From contig CAKMXJ010000003.1 in the NCBI GenBank assembly GCA_928724745.1, positions 1,736,001-1,800,000 on the forward strand: a stretch of DNA of 64,000 bases, given 5' to 3'. This document shows positions 18,705-29,171 of the stretch, one piece after another (the first letter of the stretch is position 1; every line of letters starts with the position of its first letter). A program made the position numbers and the translations under genes. A model generated the notes under the pieces. That model ran no database searches. It saw nothing but the letters and a program-made list of their open reading frames with translations, and was not told the origin of the DNA. This DNA is from Anthracocystis setariae (Eukaryota; Basidiomycota; Ustilaginomycetes; Ustilaginales; Ustilaginaceae).

Positions 18705-20435
18705 TCATGCCGAAATTGTCCTTGCCGCGACAGGCGCCGAGATCTTGTTGATCCTCTGACAGACATCTTCCAGTGCACCTGTAACATGTGCTATCTGCTG
18801 ATCCCATCTCCGAGTCCACTTGGTGTCTACATCACCTGCCTCACCAACCGCGCCCGCGCTGTTTTCTTCGCCCGCGGCCCCGCTATCGCCGCTTCCGTCT
18901 CCTCCAGCACCACCTCCGATTCCTTTAGTGGCTCCAAGTCCTCCGGCCGTTGTCTCTCCCTCGCCACGTCGGTCCTGGTCCATGAAGAACAAAACTCCGC
19001 CTCCTCTTGCTTCTGCGCACGCTGGTCCTCCCACTTGATCTATCCAGCCTTTCAGCCTTCCTTGCATGATCATCTTGCGCGCAATGTCCTCGGCTCCTTC
19101 TGCGCTTAGATCCACCAGCGCGCCCAGCCCAGCGAGCGTGATATTATCGTAAAGTCGGGATGCACTGAGAACATTGTGCTCAATCATGGCCCTGTCCAGC
19201 ACGGTCGACGGCGCATTTCGGACCGGCTTACCTGCCAAGTCTGTTGAAGAGCTCGGCAGCAACGATCCAGAAGCAGGCGCAAGCTTGGCCATCTGGTGCG
19301 GCGCGAGAAGCTTTTCAAAGTTCGCGATCTCATCGGGACGGATGAGCCGGTCCAGGAACACTTTGGACAAGATCGTATACTGAGGCAGCGACGGTGTGCG
19401 ATCGTCGCGCATCAACGTAGCCAACGTTCGTGCACGCTGTGGGCCCGCAGGCGAAAGAATGGCTGCCGTGACGGCGGCGGATAGCATCATGACGCGGTCA
19501 TCCTCGTCGATCTCGGCTACGTAGCTCAGCTCGTGGTATCGCATCGCCGCTTCCCCGAACCTTCGCTGCGAATCATAGATACGCGCCTGTGACAGTCGAT
19601 ATTGAAGACCCAGAACCTTGGGGTCCTCCAACTTGTGCTTGGCTGCGCTGGTATCTACGCCTGCTGTGCTGCTGCTTGCCGCCATGGACCCATCTTGACC
19701 CTCTTCCGTCGTGGTTGATGTTGAATGCGCTTCTTGTTGAAGTTGCTGCTGCTGCTGCTGCTGCTGAAGTTGTGAAGGGAGCGCACCGGGCACATTGTGG
19801 ATGACCATGCTGGCACGCTTGAGGTACACGTCCGCCTGAACCGGGTCATCACCTTCCAACAAGAGACGAACGATACGGACGTAGATCGACAGTTTCAAGT
19901 GATCCGACACGTTCCTGTGTCCGGAGTCCAAGGGGATGGACAACAGCACACGAGCTGCTTCGTTCCATTCTTGCTCTGCCTCGAGTAAGCTAGCCAGCTG
20001 CATGCGTAAGCTCGATGCTTGCTCCTCGAAGCTGAGCACTCTCGGCTGCAGCTGTTCCAGCGCATTTTCAAGCAGCTGGCGCCGTGTATCGGCAACCGCA
20101 ATAGCAGGCATAGTATCGTCATCAACATCTTGCATCCTGTCCTTGTCTCGCTGCTGCGCCTCGAACTCATCCGCGATGCGTCCGGCATGGTGCTCGAGCG
20201 CAGTCAATGCTTGCCTTCCTATGACCAGACCACCTCCCGTCGAATTTTGTTCGCTGAAGACGGCGTATCGCAGATATGCCGAAACTGCATCTAGCAGGTC
20301 ACTGCTACGTAGCTGGCTTGAGGGTCGTTGCAGGAGCTCCGAGATGAGCGAGTCGTATGCAGCAAGACGCACATTGTTGGGCTGCGCAGCTACGTGCTTC
20401 AGCTGGGTTGTGAATGTCTCCGCAGCCGTAGACAT
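18705..20435 (-). CDS. CSN4: COP9 signalosome subunit 4 (PCI domain)
   Basis: Scaffold subunit of the signalosome, which removes Nedd8 from cullin ubiquitin ligases. Intronless, 576 residues. The N-terminal half is TPR-like alpha-helix. The PCI region is recognisable near residues 300-470 by the conserved runs DDRVMMLSAAVTAAILSPAGPQR, ILSKVFLDRLI, HQMAKL and the winged-helix segment MIEHNVLSASRLYDNIT. Two insertions set it apart from the usual protein of about 400 residues: a poly-Gln tract encoded by a CAG run (about 19749-19771) with a Ser/Thr stretch, and a Gly/Ala/Asp-rich segment near the C-terminus. The CSN4-style terminal helix (QRINKIS) is kept. Assignment is secure; the insert functions are unknown. 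Confidence 0.92.
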   Translation of the reverse strand: MSTAAETFTTQLKHVAAQPNNVRLAAYDSLISELLQRPSSQLRSSDLLDAVSAYLRYAVFSEQNSTGGGLVIGRQALTALEHHAGRIADEFEAQQRDKDRMQDVDDDTMPAIAVADTRRQLLENALEQLQPRVLSFEEQASSLRMQLASLLEAEQEWNEAARVLLSIPLDSGHRNVSDHLKLSIYVRIVRLLLEGDDPVQADVYLKRASMVIHNVPGALPSQLQQQQQQQQLQQEAHSTSTTTEEGQDGSMAASSSTAGVDTSAAKHKLEDPKVLGLQYRLSQARIYDSQRRFGEAAMRYHELSYVAEIDEDDRVMMLSAAVTAAILSPAGPQRARTLATLMRDDRTPSLPQYTILSKVFLDRLIRPDEIANFEKLLAPHQMAKLAPASGSLLPSSSTDLAGKPVRNAPSTVLDRAMIEHNVLSASRLYDNITLAGLGALVDLSAEGAEDIARKMIMQGRLKGWIDQVGGPACAEARGGGVLFFMDQDRRGEGETTAGGLGATKGIGGGAGGDGSGDSGAAGEENSAGAVGEAGDVDTKWTRRWDQQIAHVTGALEDVCQRINKISAPVAARTISA

Positions 20436-21720
20436 GATGTTGGGTGAAGAGGATGTGCTCTGACGCTTGCCTGCCGAGCATCAGAGTGCGTATGGTGTTG
20501 CGTGATCCTGATGGTGGAGGATGAGCAAGGGTGTCGTGTGTCCGTGCGCAGCGGCGAGATTCTGCTGATTCTGCCTGCTGCCACGCCACAATATGTGTTC
20601 TTATGCAGCTTAACAAATTCAATCCTAAATTTCACGAAACTTGCTACGCTCTTCTTGCCCCTCATCACCTACCGTATCATTGCGAGCGGTGAAGCAAGGA
20701 TGTTGTCGGCAAGCTCGCTTGATTGAGGCAATCGCTTGATCGATTCGCAATTCATTGTATGTCACTTATGATGTTGAATCTTGTCCATCTGCGTAATGGA
20801 CGAAGTATGAACTCTGATCGGCAAAGTGGTGTGCACAGTGAGTTGACACATCGGCGATCCTAACCCTACTTTTCCAAGATGCGTATGCTTGGCCTCCGGC
20901 AATACTACCGGAGAATAAGGCGGAGCAAGCAAGAAACTTGTGCCTGAGCAGAGCCGCCGAAGAAAAGAGGCTGGCCGCTGTATTGTGTCATCCCCAAGCA
21001 AAGAACCTCACAGATTTGCAGCCTTGTGGCTCGGTGGCGGGCATGTTGAACTCCTCGTACTCTTCGAACGAACATGGGCGGCAGAGTCGATGGCTAAGAT
21101 CAGGCCACTTTGGCTCGACCGTTGACCCGGCGAAGCCAGCCAAAAATCTGTACTGAGACGGAATAGAACCAAAGCAACATTTGGCCAGACCGGCGGCTGC
21201 AAGGAGGCTGTTTCGACTTCTGAAGGCTGGTCGACGTAAGCAGCATGCCAACCGAACCTCGACCCAGAAGGCTGACCCATTAGCTCATTTGGTGGTGGTT
21301 GATATGTCTGAAGTGAGTGTCGCTAGCGCAAATTGACACTCCGAAACGGCGTTGTGGTATACGTTTGCGCCCGGCAAGTTGAGCGGAGTTTGATTGGGAT
21401 TGTGTCTGATCAATGTTCTCATTTAATTGATAGAATGCGACAGTTCGTTAGGGCTGCTGCATCTCAGTGAATGGGGAAGGCTTTCCGTCGCTCGGCATTG
21501 CATATCCATGCTAGAACACAGACTGCTCTTGGTCCCTCAACTACCTACACCTTCCATTCTGCCAGTCAAAGTTGCGAGTGTATTATAGGATGAGGAACGG
21601 CAAACGGGTGCTGATAAATCGATCGCCGGTGAGCGAAGCGAACGTTCGGAGGACAAATGACCAAGCATAAGCGAGGTGTAGGGACAGGGTGGTGCGCCGA
21701 GGGCCAGCGTCTAGAAGCTT

Positions 21721-21760
21721 GTACAGGGCTGTACAGTACCGTACTGAACTGTATTGTACA
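21721..21760. repeat. GTACAGTAC-family motif cluster
   Basis: Within 40 bases: GTACAG, GTACAGTAC, GTACTGAACTGTA and TTGTAC. The GTACTGAACTGTA part recurs at 24533-24553, both followed shortly by TACGAGTTC or ACGAGTTC. Confidence 0.8.
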
Positions 21761-22473
21761 CTTATACGAGTTCGAATGCCAAGCGGCTAGCGCTTGGCAT
21801 AATACATGCTGCTTGCTGTGGTGATTGTGCCCAGCGCATGGATAGCCGCATGTGACCACCCTGTACGCATGAGCACGATCAACGCGGCTCCCATCCATTG
21901 CTTCTGCGGCGGCTCTACCTCGGGTTTGCAAGCCACACTCGGAAAATTTTACGAGCCCGACCGCAAAGACTTACCATGATCTCGCAGAAAGCCAAACCGT
22001 CGACCTTCGAAAATTGATTGGCATCTGTGTCCAGTGACGTTGCAAATGGAAAGTCATGAGCTTAACGGCTTGGATCCTCAGCGGCTGGATGAGTTCACTA
22101 CAAAGGCGAAGTTGACCACCACTGGCTCGAGTTGATGCACCATGGCATGCTTGGAGAACAGCTTCGAGACCAGCAGAGCAAGTTCGGCGTCTGCTTGTGG
22201 CGTTCGAATCCCGCGAGCCCCCTTCTTAGATATCCGTTTCCCGCTCCTGTACCAAGTTTGCTGTCCCTGTCCAGTCCACGGAGCATTGCCCGTCGTTGAG
22301 GTTGACAGGCTCGTCCATGCTGGACAAGCCGTTGAAGTGCGTCGATTCGAAAGCAACCCAGCTCTCGAGATTTACACGAGCGCATTGTTACGATTTCTGA
22401 GTCTCTAGAGATTGCATTTCCGCTGCGGCCCTTCCAGATACGTCTAGCAAACTTGGGACGACGGGTTCAGCAC

Positions 22474-22500
22474 GTACGATATTGTACTGTGCAGCACTGT
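22474..22500. repeat. GTACAGTAC-family motif copy
   Basis: GTACGATATTGTACTGTGCA-like segment in the gene desert; weaker match than the others. Confidence 0.5.
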
Positions 22501-24532
22501 GAGCAAAGAGTTGATTACCTTAGCAGCGTATGCTAATGATGCTGTTGCGCCAAATCTGGGTGCGAGCTGCAAGTCAATACCTTGTCGAAGAATCGATGTC
22601 GTTGGCCAAGGGCGGTGGCGCTTGGATGCACACGCACACTCCCACGCCGCATAGCATTTATTGCGGCAATGTCGATGATGTGGCATTGTCGTTTGAATAG
22701 CACAGAAGCCACAAAGTGGCGTGCGGTGCAGGCACAAAGGCGTCTGAATTTAAGCAAATCGCGGCGGCCGGACTCCGAGCCGATTTTGCATTGGGCGCCT
22801 ACGGTATCTCAGAGCTGCCTCTTGATTGCAATAGGATCCTGCAAATGGCTCTTACTTGACTTCACGGCTCATTCGAGTGTATGCACGATGCGTTTATACT
22901 AGATAGGTTCCAGCGATTCTCAACTGATGGTGGAGGGGGAAGCTGTTGCATTTCATTCGCATGGAACGATCAACTCGAGTTGGTACGAAATGCGTCTCGC
23001 GTTTGCGCCGCATCACTTCGCACGCTGTCGATGGTCTCATATGGCAGCTGAGACAATTCCTCCTCGTCTGACCAAGATTGAGATGTACATTGTCTCCGAA
23101 AGGTGCTCACAATCCGTTGCAGAAGCTGAGGGTAATAGTGACCGGGTAATGGAAGCGAGAGCATCGACGCGAGTCCCACCTCGCTAAGAAGCAAGAAAGT
23201 CAACGTGGCGTCGAGCCGAGGTGGTTTGCCTTCTTTGGCGAATCAAACTTGAATTGTCAAACAGAAGGAGTGTCCGTAGCTTGGGCAGAGTCGGGAACGG
23301 ACAATGTGGATGAATCGCTGAAAGCAGGGCTTTCCCTGTCGCCACGCTTGCTTCCCATCCGGTCTGACGATGGTGAAGTCTAAAGCCCACGGTCCTGCCA
23401 GCCTCTTCGCATTCATTCTGTCCAAGAACAGGCCCCGTCTCCCTGTTGGTGGGTTAGAAAGAGCCGGAAGGTAAAGTTAAAGTGGCTCCAGACGTAGGTC
23501 TCTACTTGGCTTCCTGCTGGAGAACATGACAAGTCGCATCGTCGGTTTGAGCAATGGCTTCGAAACAGCTCCGACGATGTAAGGACGAATTGGCTTCCTG
23601 CGAAAGCTCTCGCTAATAAGGTCATCGTTTCACCGTGCGCCATTTTCTGAAGCGTCGGCGCTTCTGCTTCCGCAGATTGACTTCGCTTAACTTGTAAGCA
23701 GAACCCCCGAACCCAAGCATCCTGGAGCGCACAGTTGATTGTTCTATCCATGTCTAGGCTCTCCCAGTATTCATACCGCGATATTTGAATGACTTCGCCA
23801 TATTGCTCTCTCTAACCGTTTGGAATTCCATGGCGGATACCAGCCTGATTGAACGAGAGGTCGGGCAAAAGTCTCGAAATGTTGGACCCGATCGCAAAAC
23901 CGTTGCCCGCGTCATCATCCGTGACAAGATCATAAACGAGCCAGCAAAGGCAGTCTTATTGGTGGAAGGAATACTGTGATTTCTACACTTGCTTTGCTCA
24001 TCAAAGACCCGGAGGTAGCGAACAATGAGCATGTGGAGTGAAGGAGGATGTCAACCTTGCTCGCACTACAGCAGCCCTTTCATCTCTCCGATAGCAACAT
24101 GGACCAGGGGATCTTGATGTCTTCATGCAATCTGATTTGACGGTACGGACAGGAGACGTAACACAGATACGAAGTCAAGCTCGAACGTTGCGCTTTCAAG
24201 GGTCGCCTGTAGAGAGTTCAACTGAGTCTGCTCGGATCGGAGTCAACAGAGGCCACCGCAAGGACATCGAATGGCGTTCCGGTCTGCTGTGTTCACATCG
24301 CTAGGCTGCTGCAAGAGCGAAGGGATTTCGTTTCGTGTAGCTCGTTTGTTTTGACGCATCAATTTGCGTGTCATATAATACCGTGGCATTTTCCTTTCGT
24401 TACCTCCTTCGGCGAGGTTCGATCCTTGGTCCACGTCAATGCGAATGTGAAGAAAAAAAAGTGTACTGAACCTGGGTCGTCTACCAACCTTCCATAAAGA
24501 AAGGATTCGGCCTCCCAAAGCACATCTGAGGT

Positions 24533-24553
24533 GTATTGTACTGAACTGTACGA
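24533..24553. repeat. GTACAGTAC-family motif copy
   Basis: TTGTACTGAACTGTACGAG segment, closely matching part of the cluster at 21721-21760. Confidence 0.75.
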
Positions 24554-26157
24554 GTTCATTGCAAAAGTTTAGTATTGGAGGCGCCCATGCCTAATCAACT
24601 GAGCAGCAGCCAATAGAGATAAAGACGTTCTTGCTAGCACGTTTATAGTATGCAAGCAAGGTGGCTAAGAGGTTGGCTTCCTTATGATTGGCGTGTGCCC
24701 GACCATGATCCGAGATGGGAACGCACCTAAGCCACCTCGATGAATGCCAGAAGTAGTAATATTAATGTGTACGTCTCGACTGAGTTTCGCGTCATTTCAG
24801 CTCGCTTGGGATATGTCTGAGAGTCGGCTAGAGGTGAAGATGCATCTCGCCTCGCGTTGGACCAGGCCTGCGTTTTTGAACGTAATCGACGGTCTGACAT
24901 GTCGATGGGACGAGGCACTGTTGCTGCGGCTGCGGCTGCGGCTGTGGCTAAGTGGCGGGTGGCTTCTTCTCATTTCACCATAGGACAGTGCTTCGGCTGG
25001 AAGGTGGTTCCTGACGTTGGTAGGAGACGGTCGCAATTTGCACATCTAACCCCCGACTCGGCACAGATGGAAAAGCATGCTGAAGAGCACATAGATGCTA
25101 CGTTCCGCCGTTTCGACACCAAGCGTAGATCAATCGTTCGGGATGCTGTTCCGTCGGCGCTGATTTATGGCTAGACAGTCGTGTCGAAGCATCGGAGTCA
25201 CGATACTGCCATGAGCCGAGACCACTCTCTTCATTTGTCTCAAATTGGCGCACACGTGAACGATGCAGCTGATGCCGGACGTTAAAACAGGCCCCGCAAC
25301 GTAGCATCGGATGGTGCAACTGTCTTGTGCCACTTGAAGTGTGTCACACCCCACCGCCGATTCTCGAATTGGCGCCCGTGATGTGTTGCGAATTTATCCG
25401 CCGGTGTCCAGCTTCGCATGACCATTCATCGACACTTGATGCAGCCGATTGTTGCCAGAAGCAAACCAAGCGAGCTCGTCACGAGTTGAGATCAAGGTGA
25501 CCGATGCATCTCGGAGACCTTGGCATCGAGTGCTAGCAGTGTTATGCACCTGCACGCTCAGCTCTCAGCGAAAGCTGTGTTGAACATGACTTGCTCATAA
25601 GTGGCTTTCTTCGCACATGCGCCTGTTTTTACGGTACCTTTCACGTGCTACCTTCTGACGTATATAATCGGACTCCGCTGCACCCATTGCCGCAACTGGG
25701 CGACCATCGCCACAAACCACTAGTAGGAAGCATGGGAGGAGGGGATTGGTCCTTTGTCGGTGGCCAATCTGCACCTTTGTGCGACCCTTGTTCTAGACCT
25801 ATGTTGTACCGCCGCTTGAAGTACCGCTTCTGTTACCTGTTTCGCCTGGTCCGCTCTGGCAAGTGCCTCACTAGACTGCACTGCACTGCGGCTGTGTGGC
25901 TTGTGGGGCTGTCGAGTGGCGCCGGTTGCACCCACATATCAAGCTTGGCATAGTTTTTTTTGACCCTTCTGCACAAACGGCTTTTTCAGTTGGTTACCCG
26001 CGTACGATCACTTGGTGGTCAAGCCGACATGCATGGGCTGACACTGGATTCGTTTCTTCTTGTCTGTAGGGCTTCAGGGCAACACCAATAATCAAATGAA
26101 GAACAAAATGATCATAGTCAAAATGAATGAAATGTGTTCGTCGTAGGCTGCCGATCA

Positions 26158-26185
26158 ATACAGTATACAGTATACTGTAGTGCTA
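26158..26185. repeat. GTACAGTAC-family variant with 14-nt palindrome
   Basis: Repeated TATACAG units; positions 26166-26179 form a perfect 14-base palindrome (TACAGTATACTGTA). Confidence 0.8.
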
Positions 26186-28637
26186 TACTTTCCTGCAACA
26201 GATTGCAAGCCCGAAGAACTAGACGCTGCACAAATTCAATCAACTATCGGGACTTTTACCGGCAGACATTCAATCAACCAACTGCCAGTGCGGAGTTGTC
26301 GCTATCAGACTCAGTTCCGATCCTGAGCCGACCGCCAAGTCCGCCCGACCACGCCATCATCCTAGCACTGTGATTGTCACTTGGGCTTTCGGATGCATTG
26401 ATGGTCCGCTTGACAGAAGAAGCCCCGTGCAGTTCTGTAGTATCAATAAACTCGCATGGCCTCCCCTCGGCTTGTGAATGTTCGTCCGCGATACGCATCT
26501 GCCATACGAATCTCTGAGAACAAAATAGGTTTCTACTCTTCCGCTTCGGCTTCAGGAACCACTGGCGGACTTTGGCTCCCGTGGCGTTCTCCAGCTTGTC
26601 GGACCCTGTTCTCAAACTTGGTGCTTTTCCAGCATTGCACGCCTTACAGAGGCCGGGTCAAACTCGCGCTGCGAGATCCCAGTCCGAGAGGCATATCGAT
26701 TCCAGGAATCTGGCTGATGATGGGGGTCATTTCAAATTCGGGACTTGCAGCGAAACCCACCATATCTGTGCCGATTTAGTGTCTCAAGGCACAAGCTTAC
26801 TTCCGACAACGATTCTTGACAGTGGCATCGAACACAATTTATAAGAAGAAGCAGGTACCATACCTGCACGTTTGAACCCTGGCACAGCACGCAGATGCGT
26901 CCAAGCTTGTGTCTGATAGTGTCGCATGCTGGCGGGCACAACAGGATCCCTGTTGATTCTCACTCGCATCCGCTGCAAATTCCAATCCATTCCATACCAG
27001 ACCCTGCTCTGTGATTCTTGGTGTCTTCTGCGCTCGGCTCGCTTCATGAATCTGGGTGTCTACTAGTCTGGCAACCTTGCTGCTGCAGTTGCAGCTGAGA
27101 CTGGCTGTTGGCTTTTCACCCTCCGCTCTGCCGCAACTCTTCCCCCGTATCCATTCTTCACTGGGCCACAGCCAACCCAGACGGGTATGGTCTGTTTGTT
27201 TGGTCATTTGTGCCTTTTCTGCATCCCCGAGGATTTGCGGGCACTTGGAAGGGCCGTGTCAACCATGTTTCCGGAACCTGTCTTCATCATCAAGCAGCTG
27301 ATAGCTTAAGTCCGGGTCTAGAATTACATGTCGCTCTGCGTCTTTGGCTGAGTGGCTTGCTTGCGCATACTGAACTTGTCGCAGCTTCCAGGCTCCCCAC
27401 AACTTACCCGACCTTGCTTTGTATCCACCTTGCGTTCGCTCTTGCGCTCTGCATCTCTCCCTGGCTACAGCCTAGTCCCTTCTCCCCCGTTCCAGACAGG
27501 TGCATGTCTAGCTATGAAGGTCCAGACTCTGATGGAACGCGGTGTGATACGCTTGAAGCGCCGTCCACAGCCTTAGCTGCTCCTCTTCGTCCTTGACATG
27601 GGATTCAGCCCATCCTCCTCTCCTCCACCATAGCCCTCCTGCCCCTTCTGCGACTCATCACATATCAACCCACCTTACTGGCCGTTCCACTCACACCGAC
27701 TGTCTTTCGTCAGCTCTTGCACAGGAAGGTGGCCATCAATCCATGCCAGAGCCCATACGATCAGCCTCGCGATCGTCACCACTCTTCATAATAACTGCCT
27801 CAGCCCCCAGCTGCAACCCACTCATCTCGACCCTGCTCGCCCCACAATAGCTAGCTTCCACCCACTCTCAGGCTACTTGAGCTCGCGTGGCTTACTTGCC
27901 TCGTTCAACAGGTAGGGCGTCATCTCGAATTCTCTGAACACCCACCAGCTGCAATACCCTCGGCGCAATCGATTTGATATCCCCTACCCCACCCTGGCTC
28001 AGCCTGCCAACAATCACCATTATTGTCGCACAAGAAGATCGCCAATCAGTGTTGACACCACAATTGCTTTAGCCGACACTAGCCGTCTCTTCATTTGCTG
28101 CACTGTGGCGTCGCGATTTTGGAGCCGCTGCATTCATCCTCACCATCTCATCTGCAGACCAGTGTCTGTCTTTCATCTTCAGCCGTCAACTGCACATTGG
28201 CGACGTCGAAGATTCATCGACTAATCTGCAGCTTTTTGGAAGCATCAGTTGACATCTGCCATCATTGCGCCTTGGAATTCTCCCTTCTTCAGCCAAGGAA
28301 AAAAAGACTGCTGTCGACCGACGTCACCTTTCATTGTTTCATTAAGGGCAGCGAATTACCCTTAAGCATCGGGTCTCTTGTGGCACCATCTTCACTGGGC
28401 TTGAAGCAGCTCGAGAAAGCGCCCAGCATTTTTTTGCTCGAGAGTTTGACAGGCTATACGAGCTGGATTCGAGGCGTCGTCTCGCATCACCTCATTCTAG
28501 ACCGACTTACCTGCAGCCGCCCTTTCTGCAACTCCCTACCCAGCGCATAGCCAGTTTGGTGGGCCAGGATCCGGTTCTGTTACTGCTTGGCCGGTAGCTC
28601 GTCGTACCGGCTGTAAGTCTCTCTCTTCGCCGTAGCT

Positions 28638-28643
28638 TATAAA
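28638..28643 (+). promoter_or_regulatory. Candidate TATA box for the AT-hook gene
   Basis: TATAAA about 530 bases before the chosen start codon, followed by CT-rich sequence typical of fungal leaders. Position is plausible for a long-leader gene, but single hexamers are weak evidence. Confidence 0.3.
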
Positions 28644-29171
28644 CCAGCTCCAAGATCGCGCCGCAGCCTCGGCAGGTCCTTGTCTTCACCCCTCACCTCC
28701 TCTCCTACCAATCTCCTTGTCATTTGCCCTCTCTCTCCCCTCCTTCTTCCACTAATCTTGCCCATTCTCCCTGTTCACACGCCGGCCTTCCCATTGTTTC
28801 TCATATCCTCCACTTTTTCTCGTTCTCCTCAGCCTCAACATTCATTTTTGCCCGACTTATACGATCCTGCTGCATCCTTCGGAGGTCTCCCTTTGGTTGT
28901 TCGGCAACCATCTCTGGACTTCCTGCCTTCTTCGCGCTTCGCTTTTATTCTGCGCTAGTTCGACAGCGGCACGTCTCTTGACGCTCGTTCCTTTCGCGGC
29001 TTCGAGACCCACAAGAGCGTCATCACGCACACGATCCAGCCGGGGCTTCCTTCTGGCCGTCGTTCACTTCATGTGCGTCATCGCCACGTCACGTTCCTGA
29101 TCTCTACCTCAGCGACTTGTGGACAGTAGAAGGGTAGGTAGACATTGCGTCTAGCTTCCCTGGTTCCGGCT

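Larger units (their letters stand above)
20436..29171. other. 8.7 kb gene-poor region
   Basis: By far the longest stretch without a supportable gene. All open frames are under about 165 codons, many start without ATG, overlap frames on both strands and show no domain, signal peptide or codon pattern I recognise. The left part (20.4-26.2 kb) carries GTACAGTAC-type motifs at 21721-21760, 22474-22500, 24533-24553 and 26158-26185. The right part (about 26.9-29.1 kb) becomes strongly pyrimidine-rich on the plus strand, as expected for a long 5' leader or regulatory region of the plus-strand gene at 29172. A TATAAA lies at 28638-28643. An ncRNA, a decayed gene or a regulatory domain are all possible. 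Confidence 0.55.

Noticed and set aside
20859..20869. CCTAACCCTAC, resembling a telomerase RNA template
   Set aside because: A nine-base core match is expected about once in a window this size by chance, and the Emi1 coding sequence known to precede smut telomerase RNA is not next to it. It remains only a weak possibility.
22188..22232. CGTTCGAATCCCGCG B-box-like sequence
   Set aside because: T-stem pairing is poor and no A-box or acceptor stem fits.
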